From positions 1 to 20,844 of the forward strand of contig JAILPD010000033.1 in the NCBI GenBank assembly GCA_024690445.1: a stretch of DNA of 20,844 nt, in the 5' to 3' direction. The notes beneath the pieces were generated by a model. The model was given only the letters and a program-made list of their open reading frames with translations. It ran no database searches and was not told the DNA's origin. This stretch comes from Acholeplasmatales bacterium. GTDB taxonomy: Bacteria > Bacillota_I > Bacilli_A > Acholeplasmatales > Anaeroplasmataceae. Each line of letters starts with the position of its first letter. The stretch's first letter is position 1. Positions 1-8,136 of this stretch are shown piece by piece. Position numbers and translations under genes: made by a program.

Positions 1-2211
1 CCATAAATCAGCTAGACCATTTTCAATAGGTGTACCAGTTAAAGCAAAATTAATTTCACTATCTAGTGCCTTAATAGCCTCACTCTTTTGGGCAAATTGA
101 TTTTTAATGAATTGAGCCTCATCAGCAATTACAAATCTAAATTGGGCATCATATAATGCAATATCTCTTCTTAAAGAATCATAAGATGTAATATATAATA
201 CCTTCTCATTCTTCTTAATGTTATTAATTAAATCATTTCTTTCTTCTATTGAACCTAAAATTAACTTAACTGGATAATTGAATCCCCATTTATCACATTC
301 ATTTTCCCAGTTATATACTAATGACATAGGACATACAATTAATGATGGCTTATTGACTTTGTCAGAATCCATAAATGAAATGATTTCTAATGTCTTTCCT
401 AAACCCATATCATCAGCTAAAATACCACCAAAGCCATATGATGTTAAAGTCTTTAACCACTTAAAGCCTTCGATTTGGTATTCTCTTAATAATTTATCAA
501 ATGGGTCATTAGGCATAAAGCTAGACTTCTTATAATTTTGAATAGTCTTAATCATCTTTACTACTTCATCATCCATTGATAAATTAGTATCAACACCAGA
601 AACTAACTTTAATAAATAATTAAGTGGCTTAGAAATAGGCTTTGCAAGATCCTTAATAGAAATATTGAAATCTTCCATGAAGTCATCTAATTCTTTAGCA
701 ACATCTTCATCTATTTCTAAGATAGTATTATCCTCAAGTCTAACGAACTTCTTTTTCTCATGATATGCCTCTAGCATCTTCTTTAAATCAGTAGATGTCA
801 TATCAGCGTCAAACCTAAAATCAAGTAAGCCAACATTATATGAAATATTAATTGAAGCCCTCTTAGATTTTTTCGCATTAATCTTCTTCATAGATTCATC
901 AAAATAAACTTCACCAAAGGCTTTAATTTGTGATAAATCAGAAGTTAATAATACATATTGGTCTTCAATATCAATAATACGATATTGTCTTTGTTCACCC
1001 TTCTTAAATCCATATGTTTCAATTGTAGTTAAATAAGCATCTAATAATTCCTTAATATATGGACTTGCTCTATCATCTAATGGGCAAGAAATCTTTGGTT
1101 GTAAATATACAACTTCCTTTTCATATGATAAATATGAATTAATTCTAATATTAGGAACTGGATATTTCTCATAGAAATCATCACGAACATTAATGCTATT
1201 TCTAATTAATGGTAATAATGATGAAATAAATTTATCACTATTAACATCAATCTTTAATGAGCCATTAATCTTAAATAAATAATTAAATAATTTATTTTCT
1301 AACCTATTCTTATATTGATATGCATAAATCTTATCCTCATTATAAAAATAAGCTCTATTAACACCTGATACTAATATCTTACTTTCAAATGGTGCCTTAA
1401 TAGTAAGCATAGCTGAATTTAATTCTAGATATGCCATATCTGTTAATTCAACCATTCTAGCTACTGGCTTAAGCTCATCCTGAGCCTTAAATAAAATTAT
1501 CTTACCCATATAAATCTCAAATAATTTTAATAATTGAGATTTTCTAATTCTTATAAATTTTTGACTGCCTACAGTACTAATATTAGATACGAATGTATAT
1601 AAATCTTTAGATACATCGTCAAAACATTCATATGAATGAGTAAATTCTAGACGCTGTCCATATGAAATAACTTTATTATTTTCTGTGGCGTCAATAAATT
1701 CATTAATATCCTTAATAATATAATCCTTATCGTATCCTATCTTTAAAGATAAAATATATTCTCCTTGGATTACTTCAACAACAGGAATTAAATGTAATAA
1801 TCCAAAATATGGATTAGTAACTCTTAATGTTTCAGCTAATGAATTTAAGATAACATTTTGAGCTACTGATTCCTTCTTTGATAAATAAATAGAATATTCT
1901 TTATCGAATTTCTCTTTATTAATAATTATTAAGGCTAATGTATATAAAGCAGCCTCATGAATACAGCTATTATTCTTATAGAAGTTTAAGCATGAGCATG
2001 AAGCTTCCTTAATCTTTAAGTTCTTATCAAGAATAAGCTCTGATTTAGTTGTCATCATGGCATTTAAAAACAATGTTGTTGGACTAACAACAAAATCGCC
2101 GTTTGATTCTTCTATTCTTACATAAAGCAATGGATTATTCATTGCATTATCTAAGAAAACCTTTAATGTTTGGTTACCATCGTATTTGTATAAAATCTCA
2201 CTTAGTCTCAT
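1..2211 (-). CDS. SNF2-family DNA helicase/ATPase with SWIM zinc finger (3' end beyond window)
   Basis: The leftward frame opens at ATG 2211-2209 and stays open to base 1, giving 737 residues that translate without a stop. Residues 72-85 hold a CxC...CxH SWIM zinc-binding motif (C72, C74, C83, H85). A long middle region resembles the domain that precedes the motor in bacterial SNF2 proteins. The motor begins with REYQIEGFKWL (576-586), then Walker A as ADDMGLGKT (599-607), Walker B as DEAQ (697-700), and motif III as LTGTPIENG near the window edge. The second helicase lobe must lie outside the window. Proteins of this family are ATP-driven DNA translocases; the role of bacterial members is poorly defined and nothing here assigns a specific one. 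A weak GGGG ribosome site lies 8-9 bases before the start. The gene is divergent from the DtxR-like regulator. The family is certain; the biological role is unknown. Confidence 0.93.
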   Translation of the reverse strand, partial: MRLSEILYKYDGNQTLKVFLDNAMNNPLLYVRIEESNGDFVVSPTTLFLNAMMTTKSELILDKNLKIKEASCSCLNFYKNNSCIHEAALYTLALIIINKEKFDKEYSIYLSKKESVAQNVILNSLAETLRVTNPYFGLLHLIPVVEVIQGEYILSLKIGYDKDYIIKDINEFIDATENNKVISYGQRLEFTHSYECFDDVSKDLYTFVSNISTVGSQKFIRIRKSQLLKLFEIYMGKIILFKAQDELKPVARMVELTDMAYLELNSAMLTIKAPFESKILVSGVNRAYFYNEDKIYAYQYKNRLENKLFNYLFKINGSLKIDVNSDKFISSLLPLIRNSINVRDDFYEKYPVPNIRINSYLSYEKEVVYLQPKISCPLDDRASPYIKELLDAYLTTIETYGFKKGEQRQYRIIDIEDQYVLLTSDLSQIKAFGEVYFDESMKKINAKKSKRASINISYNVGLLDFRFDADMTSTDLKKMLEAYHEKKKFVRLEDNTILEIDEDVAKELDDFMEDFNISIKDLAKPISKPLNYLLKLVSGVDTNLSMDDEVVKMIKTIQNYKKSSFMPNDPFDKLLREYQIEGFKWLKTLTSYGFGGILADDMGLGKTLEIISFMDSDKVNKPSLIVCPMSLVYNWENECDKWGFNYPVKLILGSIEERNDLINNIKKNEKVLYITSYDSLRRDIALYDAQFRFVIADEAQFIKNQFAQKSEAIKALDSEINFALTGTPIENGLADLW

Positions 2212-2249
2212 AAAAACAACCCCATTAACATCTTATAGTGTCTTTAACA

Positions 2250-2259
2250 ATTATAACAC
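2250..2259 (-). promoter_or_regulatory. Promoter of the SNF2-family gene (extended -10)
   Basis: Reading leftward, the sequence TGTTATAAT (TATAAT at 2255-2250 with the TGn extension) lies about 40 bases before the ATG. The -35 region is weak (CTACAA at 17 bp), which is usual for extended -10 promoters. The predicted start is near 2243, giving a leader of about 30 bases. Confidence 0.6.
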
Positions 2260-2312
2260 AATTTTAGCGTTTTTGTAGAGTAAATTTTACTGTTTTTGCT
2301 TCATGAAAAGGC

Positions 2313-2341
2313 TTTTATTTAATTTAAAAAATTGATATAAT
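2313..2341 (+). promoter_or_regulatory. Probable promoter of the DtxR-like regulator gene
   Basis: TATAAT at 2336-2341 lies 26 bases before the chosen ATG. The -35 match is poor (TTTTAT at 2313-2318, 17-bp spacing), so only the -10 element is convincing. No clear dyad operator for a metal-dependent repressor was seen. Confidence 0.5.
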
Positions 2342-2367
2342 AAAGAAAATGAAAGTGAGTGGTATTT

Positions 2368-2730
2368 ATGAACATTTTAGAGTCAGGTGAAGATTATTTA
2401 GAAGCCATTTTAATGCTAAATGAAAAAAAAGATGGCGTACATGCTATCGATATAGTAGAACATTTAAAAATAACAAAGCCTTCTGTTTCTGTAATGCTTA
2501 AAAAATTACGTGAAGATGGATATATTACAATCGATAATGATAACCACATTCATTTAACTGAAAAAGGATTACCAATTGCCGAAAAGGTATATGATAGACA
2601 CAAATTCTTAACTGGCTTATTAATCAAAATTGGCGTTAACGAAATTACCGCTGAAGAGGATGCGTGTAAGATTGAACATGATCTATCAGATGAAACATAT
2701 CAAAAATTGAAGGAAGCTTTTAATAAGTAA
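2368..2730 (+). CDS. DtxR/MntR-family metal-dependent transcriptional regulator, short form
   Basis: This 120-residue protein has the two-domain layout of the DtxR/MntR family: a winged helix (about 1-65, with KPSVSVMLKKLREDGYI as the recognition region) and a metal-binding dimerisation domain (about 66-115). It lacks the C-terminal SH3/FeoA-like domain of long members. Candidate metal ligands by family alignment are D9, E12, H78, C100, E103 and H104. D9 and E12 match the MntR pattern, while the Cys of CKIEH matches the DtxR position, so the metal (iron or manganese) cannot be stated. An upstream in-frame GTG at 2359 exists, but ATG 2368 is chosen because the purine-rich GTGAGTGG sits just before it and the protein then starts with the usual ESGEDYLEAI. 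The gene is monocistronic, ending at a terminator. Its targets are unknown. Confidence 0.9.
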   Translation: MNILESGEDYLEAILMLNEKKDGVHAIDIVEHLKITKPSVSVMLKKLREDGYITIDNDNHIHLTEKGLPIAEKVYDRHKFLTGLLIKIGVNEITAEEDACKIEHDLSDETYQKLKEAFNK

Positions 2731-2771
2731 AAAAAGCGATGGTTTAAGGTGAACCATCGCTCTTTTATTTT
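2729..2771. terminator. Bidirectional Rho-independent terminator
   Basis: A perfect 10-bp stem, AGCGATGGTT (2735-2744) and AACCATCGCT (2752-2761), surrounds a 7-base loop. It has CTTTTATTTT on its right and a run of A (U on the other strand) on its left, so it can end transcription of both the DtxR-like gene and the convergent TetR-family gene. Confidence 0.9.
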
Positions 2772-2772
2772 G

Positions 2773-3339
2773 TTATCTTGTTGCCAAAAAATCATTAATG
2801 AATGAAGCTGCTAATTCAACATTTTCATCTAGTGACATTTTAGAATATCCTTGAAGATATCCACAAATTAAATCAATGAATCCACATGCAAAGAATGAGA
2901 TTTCTGCATGTCTTCTTGGAGAATCTTGATATTTAGTCTTAAACTTAGCACAATTAAATAATGTTTCAATTACATATTCCTTGTACTGAACTAAAAATGT
3001 TGTTGGATAAACTCCAGAAGCAATTAACTTATAATCTTGTTCATTCTTCTTAATTACTTCTACTGATTTTTTTAAATAGATTGATAAATCAGCGTCAGAA
3101 TTTTGTGCATATTCTTCTAAGCATTCCTTTGCGTTCTTTAAAACATCATTTTGTATTTCCGCAACTAAATCATTAATATCATTGTAATGACAATAGAAAG
3201 TAGATTTAGAAATATCTGCTCTATCTACTATTTCTTTTACAGTGATCTTAGAGGAATCTTTTTTCTCGTTAATAAGCTCTGCGTAAGCTGTACGTATTGA
3301 CTTTCTAGATCTAATAGAATTTCTATATTCTTTACCCAT
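2773..3339 (-). CDS. TetR/AcrR-family transcriptional regulator
   Basis: This 188-residue protein has an N-terminal TetR-type helix-turn-helix (about 10-57). The segment ITVKEIVDRADISKSTFYCHYNDINDL at 32-58 is split here only by naming its ends: ITVKEI and STFYCHY mark the turn and recognition helix. The C-terminal part (about 70-188) is all-helical and fits the ligand-binding domain found in many Firmicute regulators, with no identifiable ligand. The ATG at 3339 is preceded by AGGAGGGAC, a strong ribosome site. It lies downstream of, and in the same direction as, the carboxylesterase gene, with 123 bp between them and its own promoter, so control of the esterase gene or of itself is possible but unproven. 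Confidence 0.9.
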   Translation of the reverse strand: MGKEYRNSIRSRKSIRTAYAELINEKKDSSKITVKEIVDRADISKSTFYCHYNDINDLVAEIQNDVLKNAKECLEEYAQNSDADLSIYLKKSVEVIKKNEQDYKLIASGVYPTTFLVQYKEYVIETLFNCAKFKTKYQDSPRRHAEISFFACGFIDLICGYLQGYSKMSLDENVELAASFINDFLATR

Positions 3340-3383
3340 ACTGTCCCTCCTATATTAAAATAAAAATCGTCTATTACACTCTT

Positions 3384-3412
3384 ATTATAATTCAATGTAT
3401 GTTTAAAAACAA
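3384..3412 (-). promoter_or_regulatory. Promoter of the TetR-family gene
   Basis: Reading leftward, TTGTTT (3412-3407), a 17-bp spacer and TATAAT (3389-3384) form a good sigma-A promoter about 45 bases before the ATG. A short dyad, ATAAT-ACA-ATTAT at 3418-3430, sits just upstream; in such AT-rich DNA it may be chance. Confidence 0.75.
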
Positions 3413-3462
3413 GACAAATAATACAATTATCGACTTTTTTTTAACTTTTAGCCGGTATTAGT

Positions 3463-5271
3463 CTAAACTTCTAAAAAATGGTCAAATATATCATATAATT
3501 CTAGATACTTATCCTTAATCATACCAACATTTGACCCCAATTCCATTACTTGGTTATCCTTATTTTCCCAGATTTCCCAATTAGGAAGACCACTTGAATT
3601 TGGATTTCCATATTTAGCAAAATTAGACCAATATCCTAGCATCTTACTTGATAATTCAATGTCACTATCATTATATCTATAATCATATGGTGATTTATAA
3701 ACATTACCATATGCATAAATCATTTCACCAGAATGATATGTGCCATAATAACCATTCTCTTTCGTAAATTGATATCTATATACAGTTGTATTACTATTAT
3801 ATGCAGCTCTACTCCATGAATGATGGGGATAGATAAACCACCAAACAGAAATTATTTCATTAAATGCACTAAAGGCATCCTCTTTTATTTTATCCTTATA
3901 TAAATCTAATATCTTTTTTGTAGTATTAGAATCAAATAAAGTTTTTAATCTCTCTTCAATATTATTTTTATTTGTTGGACTAAATAAATATTTTGGAATA
4001 ACAAAGGCATCAGCCTCTTTAATATTATAGCCATTTAATAAAATTTCTTCATTATTATCATTATCTAAATAGACATCATATGGATTTTTCTCTAAAGCAT
4101 ATCCATCTAATGTCATTCTATCATTTGAATACTTAGTTTTAACAAGCTTACTAGCATCTACTTTTCTTAAATCACTAATGCTTTTTGCATTAAATTCATC
4201 CATTATTTTATTTCCAGTATCTAATGCATCATTTAATTCTCTATAAGTATGAGGTGGCTTTTTAACAACTAAAGAGCTTGATTCTCCAATAGCCTTCTTA
4301 AATAAGCCTTTAGCTAATTTAGATGTGCAGATCGCAGATACACTTGATGAACCAGCACTTTCACCGGCAACTGTAATATTATTAACATCACCACCAAAAT
4401 ATTTAGCATTATCATTAACCCATTTAATAGCCTTTATTTGATCTAATAAGCCATAATTTCCAGTTGTATTATTAGAAGATTCATCAATTAAATCTTGATG
4501 AGCAAAATAACCAAATATACCTAATCTATATTGGATTGTAACCATGATGACACCAGTTTTGGCCATCTCTTCACCATTATAATCATCAAAGGCTGCGGAA
4601 CCTGTAGTTAAAGAACCACCATGAATAAATATTAAGATAGGCAAATCAGTTTTATCTGTATTTGGTCTCCATACATTTAAATATAGGGAATCCTCACTCA
4701 TGGGCTCTAAATCAGTTGAAATATAATTAGGATGCCATGCACCTTCTGCGTACATATTAACTAAAGATGATGTAACAGCACTATTTCTTGGCTGATATGA
4801 CATAGGCTTAAATTGGCTACAATCTAAAACTCCGTCCCAATTATCTAAATCTTGTGGTTCCTTCCATCTTAAATCACCTACTGGTGGTTTAGCATAAGGA
4901 ATACCTGCATAAACTAAAACATCTTTATTTTCATTATAAACACCCTGAATCTTACCATTTTCAATTTCTAAAACATCAGTTTTAACAGGGTTATCATATT
5001 TAACAGCACTCTTTATAGCTTCCTTTGGTCTTGCAAAGGAAAGGATTAATATTGTTAATACTGAAAAACAAGCAAACAATATTAATCTTTTTCTTAATTT
5101 AGCTTTAGCATATAAAATTCTAAGTACAATATAAGCAACGATTACTATTAATTCAAATACAAATAATACTAAAGGACCATTAGCTAAATCTAAATAAAAA
5201 ATAATTACTCCAAAGACCAATAACATTAATATACAAAACAAAATTTCAAGTACTATTCTTCTTTTAGACAT
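3463..5271 (-). CDS. Membrane-anchored type B carboxylesterase
   Basis: The 602-residue protein has three hydrophobic segments at the N-terminus (about 7-27, 33-52, 62-80), followed by a complete type B carboxylesterase domain (about 95-600) of the alpha/beta-hydrolase fold. Landmarks are EDSLYLNVWRP (193-203), the oxyanion HGG (217-219), the nucleophile in GESAG (S305), a likely acid at E419 and the catalytic His in YHSGEM (H513). Soluble relatives are usually about 480-550 residues without this membrane module, so the enzyme probably hydrolyses esters at the membrane; the substrate is unknown. The ATG at 5271 follows AAAGGA at about 9-10 bases. It has its own promoter, and no clear terminator separates it from the TetR-family gene downstream, so read-through into that gene is possible. 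Confidence 0.92.
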   Translation of the reverse strand: MSKRRIVLEILFCILMLLVFGVIIFYLDLANGPLVLFVFELIVIVAYIVLRILYAKAKLRKRLILFACFSVLTILILSFARPKEAIKSAVKYDNPVKTDVLEIENGKIQGVYNENKDVLVYAGIPYAKPPVGDLRWKEPQDLDNWDGVLDCSQFKPMSYQPRNSAVTSSLVNMYAEGAWHPNYISTDLEPMSEDSLYLNVWRPNTDKTDLPILIFIHGGSLTTGSAAFDDYNGEEMAKTGVIMVTIQYRLGIFGYFAHQDLIDESSNNTTGNYGLLDQIKAIKWVNDNAKYFGGDVNNITVAGESAGSSSVSAICTSKLAKGLFKKAIGESSSLVVKKPPHTYRELNDALDTGNKIMDEFNAKSISDLRKVDASKLVKTKYSNDRMTLDGYALEKNPYDVYLDNDNNEEILLNGYNIKEADAFVIPKYLFSPTNKNNIEERLKTLFDSNTTKKILDLYKDKIKEDAFSAFNEIISVWWFIYPHHSWSRAAYNSNTTVYRYQFTKENGYYGTYHSGEMIYAYGNVYKSPYDYRYNDSDIELSSKMLGYWSNFAKYGNPNSSGLPNWEIWENKDNQVMELGSNVGMIKDKYLELYDIFDHFLEV

Positions 5272-5296
5272 ACTAGCACATCCTTTCGTCCTATAT

Positions 5297-5327
5297 ATTG
5301 TATCACAAATGATTTAATTGTACACAA
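5297..5327 (-). promoter_or_regulatory. Probable promoter of the carboxylesterase gene
   Basis: Reading leftward, TGATACAAT gives an extended -10 (TACAAT at 5302-5297) with TTGTGT (5327-5322) 19 bp upstream. It lies between the terminator of the preceding operon and the ATG at 5271. Confidence 0.6.
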
Positions 5328-5336
5328 TTTTTATTC

Positions 5337-5368
5337 AAAAAAAACAAAGGCTCGAATCAAATCGAGCC
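5337..5368 (-). terminator. Rho-independent terminator of the polyphosphate operon
   Basis: Reading leftward, the 7-bp stem GGCTCGA/TCGAGCC (5368-5362 with 5355-5349), loop of 6, is followed by TTTGTTTTTTTT. It starts 9 bases after the DUF4956 stop codon. Confidence 0.92.
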
Positions 5369-5376
5369 ATAATATC

Positions 5377-6054
5377 TTATAAAACGTTAGTTTTTTCTTC
5401 AAATGGCAATATTTGTATTTCTAAATTGCCATTTAGAGTTCTTAATTCATCTATTAATGCCTTTTCTTCGTTTTGATTTTTCATCTTAATCTTAAATGAT
5501 AATCTAAACATTGAACCCATAGCAGTTGTTTTAACCTCTACACTTTCTGTTTCCTTACAATATTTTTCAAATGTAGGATTAAATACATCGCTATAATCTA
5601 ATGATTCAGGAATTGTAACTCTAAGCAACATATCCTTATCAGCATTTTTGTGATCAAAAATATGAGTTAGTGTTAAGACATCATATAATAATCCAAAGCC
5701 AATTAATACTAAAGCCCCATATACTAAATATCCCATACCAAAGGCAACACCTGCTGCCATTGTAATAAAGATAGATGCTATTTCATCTGCAGAACCTGGT
5801 GCACTTCTAAATCTAATTAAGGCAAACGCACCACCAATCGCAATGCCAATACCTAAATTACCATTTACAAATGATAAGATTATACCAACTACTGCTGGTA
5901 ATAAGGCATTTACTAAAAAGAATCTTTTTGTTGAACGAACTCTAAATGATAATATCCACGCATAAATAATACCAGATACTAGTGCCACTAGTACCATAAT
6001 AAAGAATTGTAATTCGTTTGATAATGTCTCACTATTAAATATTGAACTAAACAT
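5377..6054 (-). CDS. DUF4956 family membrane protein, partner of the VTC polymerase
   Basis: This 225-residue protein has four or five hydrophobic segments (about 16-37, 45-62, 66-80, 92-110 and 110-128), an invariant-looking RFRSAPGSADE stretch (81-91), and a soluble C-terminal domain (about 135-225). This matches DUF4956 proteins, which are often encoded beside bacterial VTC-domain proteins; their biochemical role is not established. A role in the membrane, perhaps in polyphosphate export or anchoring of the polymerase, is inference. A GTG at 6063 is in frame, but ATG 6054 is preferred because AAAGGA lies at a workable distance before it. With this start the gene overlaps the VTC gene by 8 bases, indicating translational coupling. 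Confidence 0.88.
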   Translation of the reverse strand: MFSSIFNSETLSNELQFFIMVLVALVSGIIYAWILSFRVRSTKRFFLVNALLPAVVGIILSFVNGNLGIGIAIGGAFALIRFRSAPGSADEIASIFITMAAGVAFGMGYLVYGALVLIGFGLLYDVLTLTHIFDHKNADKDMLLRVTIPESLDYSDVFNPTFEKYCKETESVEVKTTAMGSMFRLSFKIKMKNQNEEKALIDELRTLNGNLEIQILPFEEKTNVL

Positions 6055-6769
6055 AACTTCCACTTTCCTTTCTATCTACATTTTGAATTTCTTTTTTATA
6101 AGCTTCTCCATATTTAGAAAAACTACCTCTAAATATCTTCCCATTTGATAGTAGGCTAGAAAGCCAAATAGGAATTGCCTCTTGAACCTTTATTTCTAAG
6201 ATTGTTGAACCTTCATCTAACAATGATTTACCTTCAATAGATGTATCTAAATTTAAATCATCTAATCTATATCTTGGGTTATAATCTATTGTTAATCTTA
6301 AATCTCCATCTGGCTCATAATAAGCCACTCTATCATAAATGATTAAGCATGATGGAACTAATGAATCATAAAAATTTCTAAAGTATGTTATTTCTTTTTC
6401 GATTTGTCCTTCTTTAAAAATATCCTTTTTATCCTTAAAGAATTTATTTACATCATCAATTGATGTCTCAATTCTTCTTTTATATACAATTCCAAAAGCC
6501 TTTCTTTTTAATTCTAAATAAACAGGCTTACCAGGTTTTGCAAGACCATAAGATCTAAGCCTACATTTTTCTTTATATTCAGGCTTATCAAGTGATTCCC
6601 TAATCAACCTATGATTTGGTGTGTCATAATAAAGTGAGCAGATTGATGTTTTACCATATTGATCTACTTCCATATGTCCATTTAACCCTTGAACAAGATA
6701 TTCCGTTTGTTCCTTTGTTAAAATGTATTTTATTTCATATCTTTTCATTACGTTGATAGTTTCTTTCAT
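6047..6769 (-). CDS. VTC-domain polyphosphate polymerase
   Basis: This 240-residue protein is almost entirely a VTC domain, the tunnel-shaped fold that makes polyphosphate from ATP in yeast Vtc4. Family hallmarks are RYEIKY (10-15), SLYYDTP (45-51), KCRLRSYG (68-75), YLELKRK (84-90), the RR pair (98-99), DRVAYY (146-151), LRLTIDYN (157-164), LEIKV (191-195) and FSKYGEAY (217-224). The basic and acidic residues of these motifs line the active tunnel in known structures. No SPX or transmembrane part is present, so membrane contact probably comes from the DUF4956 partner. The frame is open to a TTG at 6784, but that codon runs into the ribosome site GGAGG (6782-6778), so ATG 6769, 8 bases after it, is chosen. 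It is the first gene of a two-gene operon. Confidence 0.92.
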   Translation of the reverse strand: MKETINVMKRYEIKYILTKEQTEYLVQGLNGHMEVDQYGKTSICSLYYDTPNHRLIRESLDKPEYKEKCRLRSYGLAKPGKPVYLELKRKAFGIVYKRRIETSIDDVNKFFKDKKDIFKEGQIEKEITYFRNFYDSLVPSCLIIYDRVAYYEPDGDLRLTIDYNPRYRLDDLNLDTSIEGKSLLDEGSTILEIKVQEAIPIWLSSLLSNGKIFRGSFSKYGEAYKKEIQNVDRKESGSYV

Positions 6770-6805
6770 AATCATAGCCTCCAATCATTTTAACTTTTCA
6801 CCCTC

Positions 6806-6834
6806 ATTATAAAAAGGAAACAATCCCAAATCAA
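6806..6834 (-). promoter_or_regulatory. Promoter of the VTC-DUF4956 operon
   Basis: Reading leftward, TTGATT (6834-6829), a 17-bp spacer and TATAAT (6811-6806) form a strong sigma-A promoter. The predicted start is near 6799, about 30 bases before the ATG. A TGGGATT element fills the upstream end of the spacer. Confidence 0.8.
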
Positions 6835-6897
6835 TCAATCCCACAACCTTCACTTTATTACACATTTTTAACCAAAAATATTCCCATTTTAATCCCA
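6822..6897 (-). repeat. Cluster of TGGGATT elements upstream of the VTC operon
   Basis: On the minus strand TGGGATT occurs at 6828-6822, 6843-6837 and 6897-6891, and the variant TGGGAAT at 6886-6880. The first lies in the promoter spacer and the second just upstream of the -35. Spacings within the pairs are 15 and 11 bases. G runs of this kind are uncommon in the surrounding AT-rich intergenic DNA, so these are candidate sites for an unknown regulator. Confidence 0.4.
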
Positions 6898-6924
6898 TAA
6901 TTAAATGTTTAATATCTTACATTT

Positions 6925-6956
6925 TCCCAAAAAGAAAAGACACATTGCTGTGTCTT
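6925..6956 (-). terminator. Rho-independent terminator of the glutamate synthase operon
   Basis: Reading leftward, the 8-bp stem AAGACACA (6956-6949), loop GCAA, and TGTGTCTT (6944-6937) are followed by TTCTTTTT. The first stem bases overlap the dapL stop codon (6957-6955). Confidence 0.9.
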
Positions 6957-8136
6957 ATAATAATTTTTCTAATCTTTCAATTGCCTTTAATGTATTTTCA
7001 TATGAGGCAAATGCTGTTAACCTAAAATATCCTTCACCATATTTACCAAAGCCAACACCAGGTGTACCAACGATATTTGCATTATTTAATAAATAATCAA
7101 AGTACTCAAAACTCTTCATATTATTAGGACATTTTAACCAAATATATGGTGAATTCTTTCCACCACTATACCAAATGCCCTTTTTATCAAATAGCTTACA
7201 TAATAACTTAGCATTCTCATAATAATAATCTAAGTTCTTCTTGCATTCAGCTACACCTAATTTTGAAAGGGCAGCCTCTGCGGCTCTTTGAACTGGATAT
7301 GATACACCATTAAATTTAGTTGCTTGTCTTCTTTTCCATAACTTATTTAATGATACATCATTTGATAATAATTCAAGTGGAATAATAGTATAACCACATC
7401 TTACACCAGTAAATCCTGCCATTTTAGATAGACTTGATACTTCAATAGCTACCTTCTTAGCATTTGGAATTTGATAAATAGATCTTGGAGATGCATCTCT
7501 AATAAATGCTTCATATGCTGAATCATAAATAATTAATGAACCAGTATTTAAAGCATATTGAACCCATTTATTTAATTCATCATAATTATATGTAGCGCCA
7601 GTTGGATTATTTGGTGAGCATAGATAAATGACCTTTGAATTATTATCTAGTCCATCTGGCATTGGTAAGAAATTATTCTTTTCATTTCCTTCAATAAAAT
7701 GAATTCTTCTTCCACTCATTAAATTAGAATCTAAATATACTGGATATACTGGATTTGGAATATAGATATCATTATCTCCTAATATATCTACAATATTTCC
7801 TAAATCACTTTTAGCACCATCTGAAATAAAAACAGATTCTAAATCAATAGCTGTATTAGCTCTTTTATAATAATCTACTACAGCTTCCTTTAAAAAATCA
7901 TATCCATATTCAGGTGGATATCCTCTAAATGTATCTTTATTTGCCATTTCCTTAGTTGCCTTAATCATAGCTTCAATAACAACATTAGGAAGTGGTAATG
8001 TTACATCACCAATTCCAAGTCTAACAATATCACAATTTGGATTTTTTGCTTTATATTCTTTTACTCTTTTATTAATATCTGAAAATAAATAATTTTCTTC
8101 AATATTATTAAAATTATCATTTAATTTAATTTTCAT
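6955..8136 (-). CDS. dapL: LL-diaminopimelate aminotransferase
   Basis: This 393-residue class I/II PLP aminotransferase converts tetrahydrodipicolinate plus glutamate directly to LL-diaminopimelate and 2-oxoglutarate, bypassing the succinylase or acetylase route to lysine and peptidoglycan. Typical DapL features are the N-terminal NYLFSDINKRV, LGIGDVTLPLP (40-50), FRGYPPEYGY (70-79), CSPNNPTG (173-180), YDSAYEAF (204-211) and the PLP lysine K238 in SLSKMAG. The frame extends upstream to a TTG at 8154, but ATG 8136 is chosen: GGAG (8149-8146) is 9 bases before it, and family members start this way. It overlaps the end of dapF by 11 bases. Pairing with dapF, the next enzyme of the pathway, supports the assignment. 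It is the last gene of the operon. Confidence 0.95.
   Translation of the reverse strand: MKIKLNDNFNNIEENYLFSDINKRVKEYKAKNPNCDIVRLGIGDVTLPLPNVVIEAMIKATKEMANKDTFRGYPPEYGYDFLKEAVVDYYKRANTAIDLESVFISDGAKSDLGNIVDILGDNDIYIPNPVYPVYLDSNLMSGRRIHFIEGNEKNNFLPMPDGLDNNSKVIYLCSPNNPTGATYNYDELNKWVQYALNTGSLIIYDSAYEAFIRDASPRSIYQIPNAKKVAIEVSSLSKMAGFTGVRCGYTIIPLELLSNDVSLNKLWKRRQATKFNGVSYPVQRAAEAALSKLGVAECKKNLDYYYENAKLLCKLFDKKGIWYSGGKNSPYIWLKCPNNMKSFEYFDYLLNNANIVGTPGVGFGKYGEGYFRLTAFASYENTLKAIERLEKLL

Noticed and set aside
278..535. 85-residue rightward open frame
   Set aside because: It lies opposite the conserved Walker A region of the SNF2-family gene and resembles no protein; it is a shadow frame.
3418..3430. 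ATAAT-ACA-ATTAT dyad upstream of the TetR-family promoter as its operator
   Set aside because: Only A/T pairs with a 3-base centre; such dyads are expected by chance at this base composition, and it lies upstream of the -35.
6822..6897. MraZ-box reading of the TGGGA repeats
   Set aside because: Repeat spacings are 15 and 11 bases rather than the regular short tandem spacing of MraZ boxes, and no mra/division genes are nearby.
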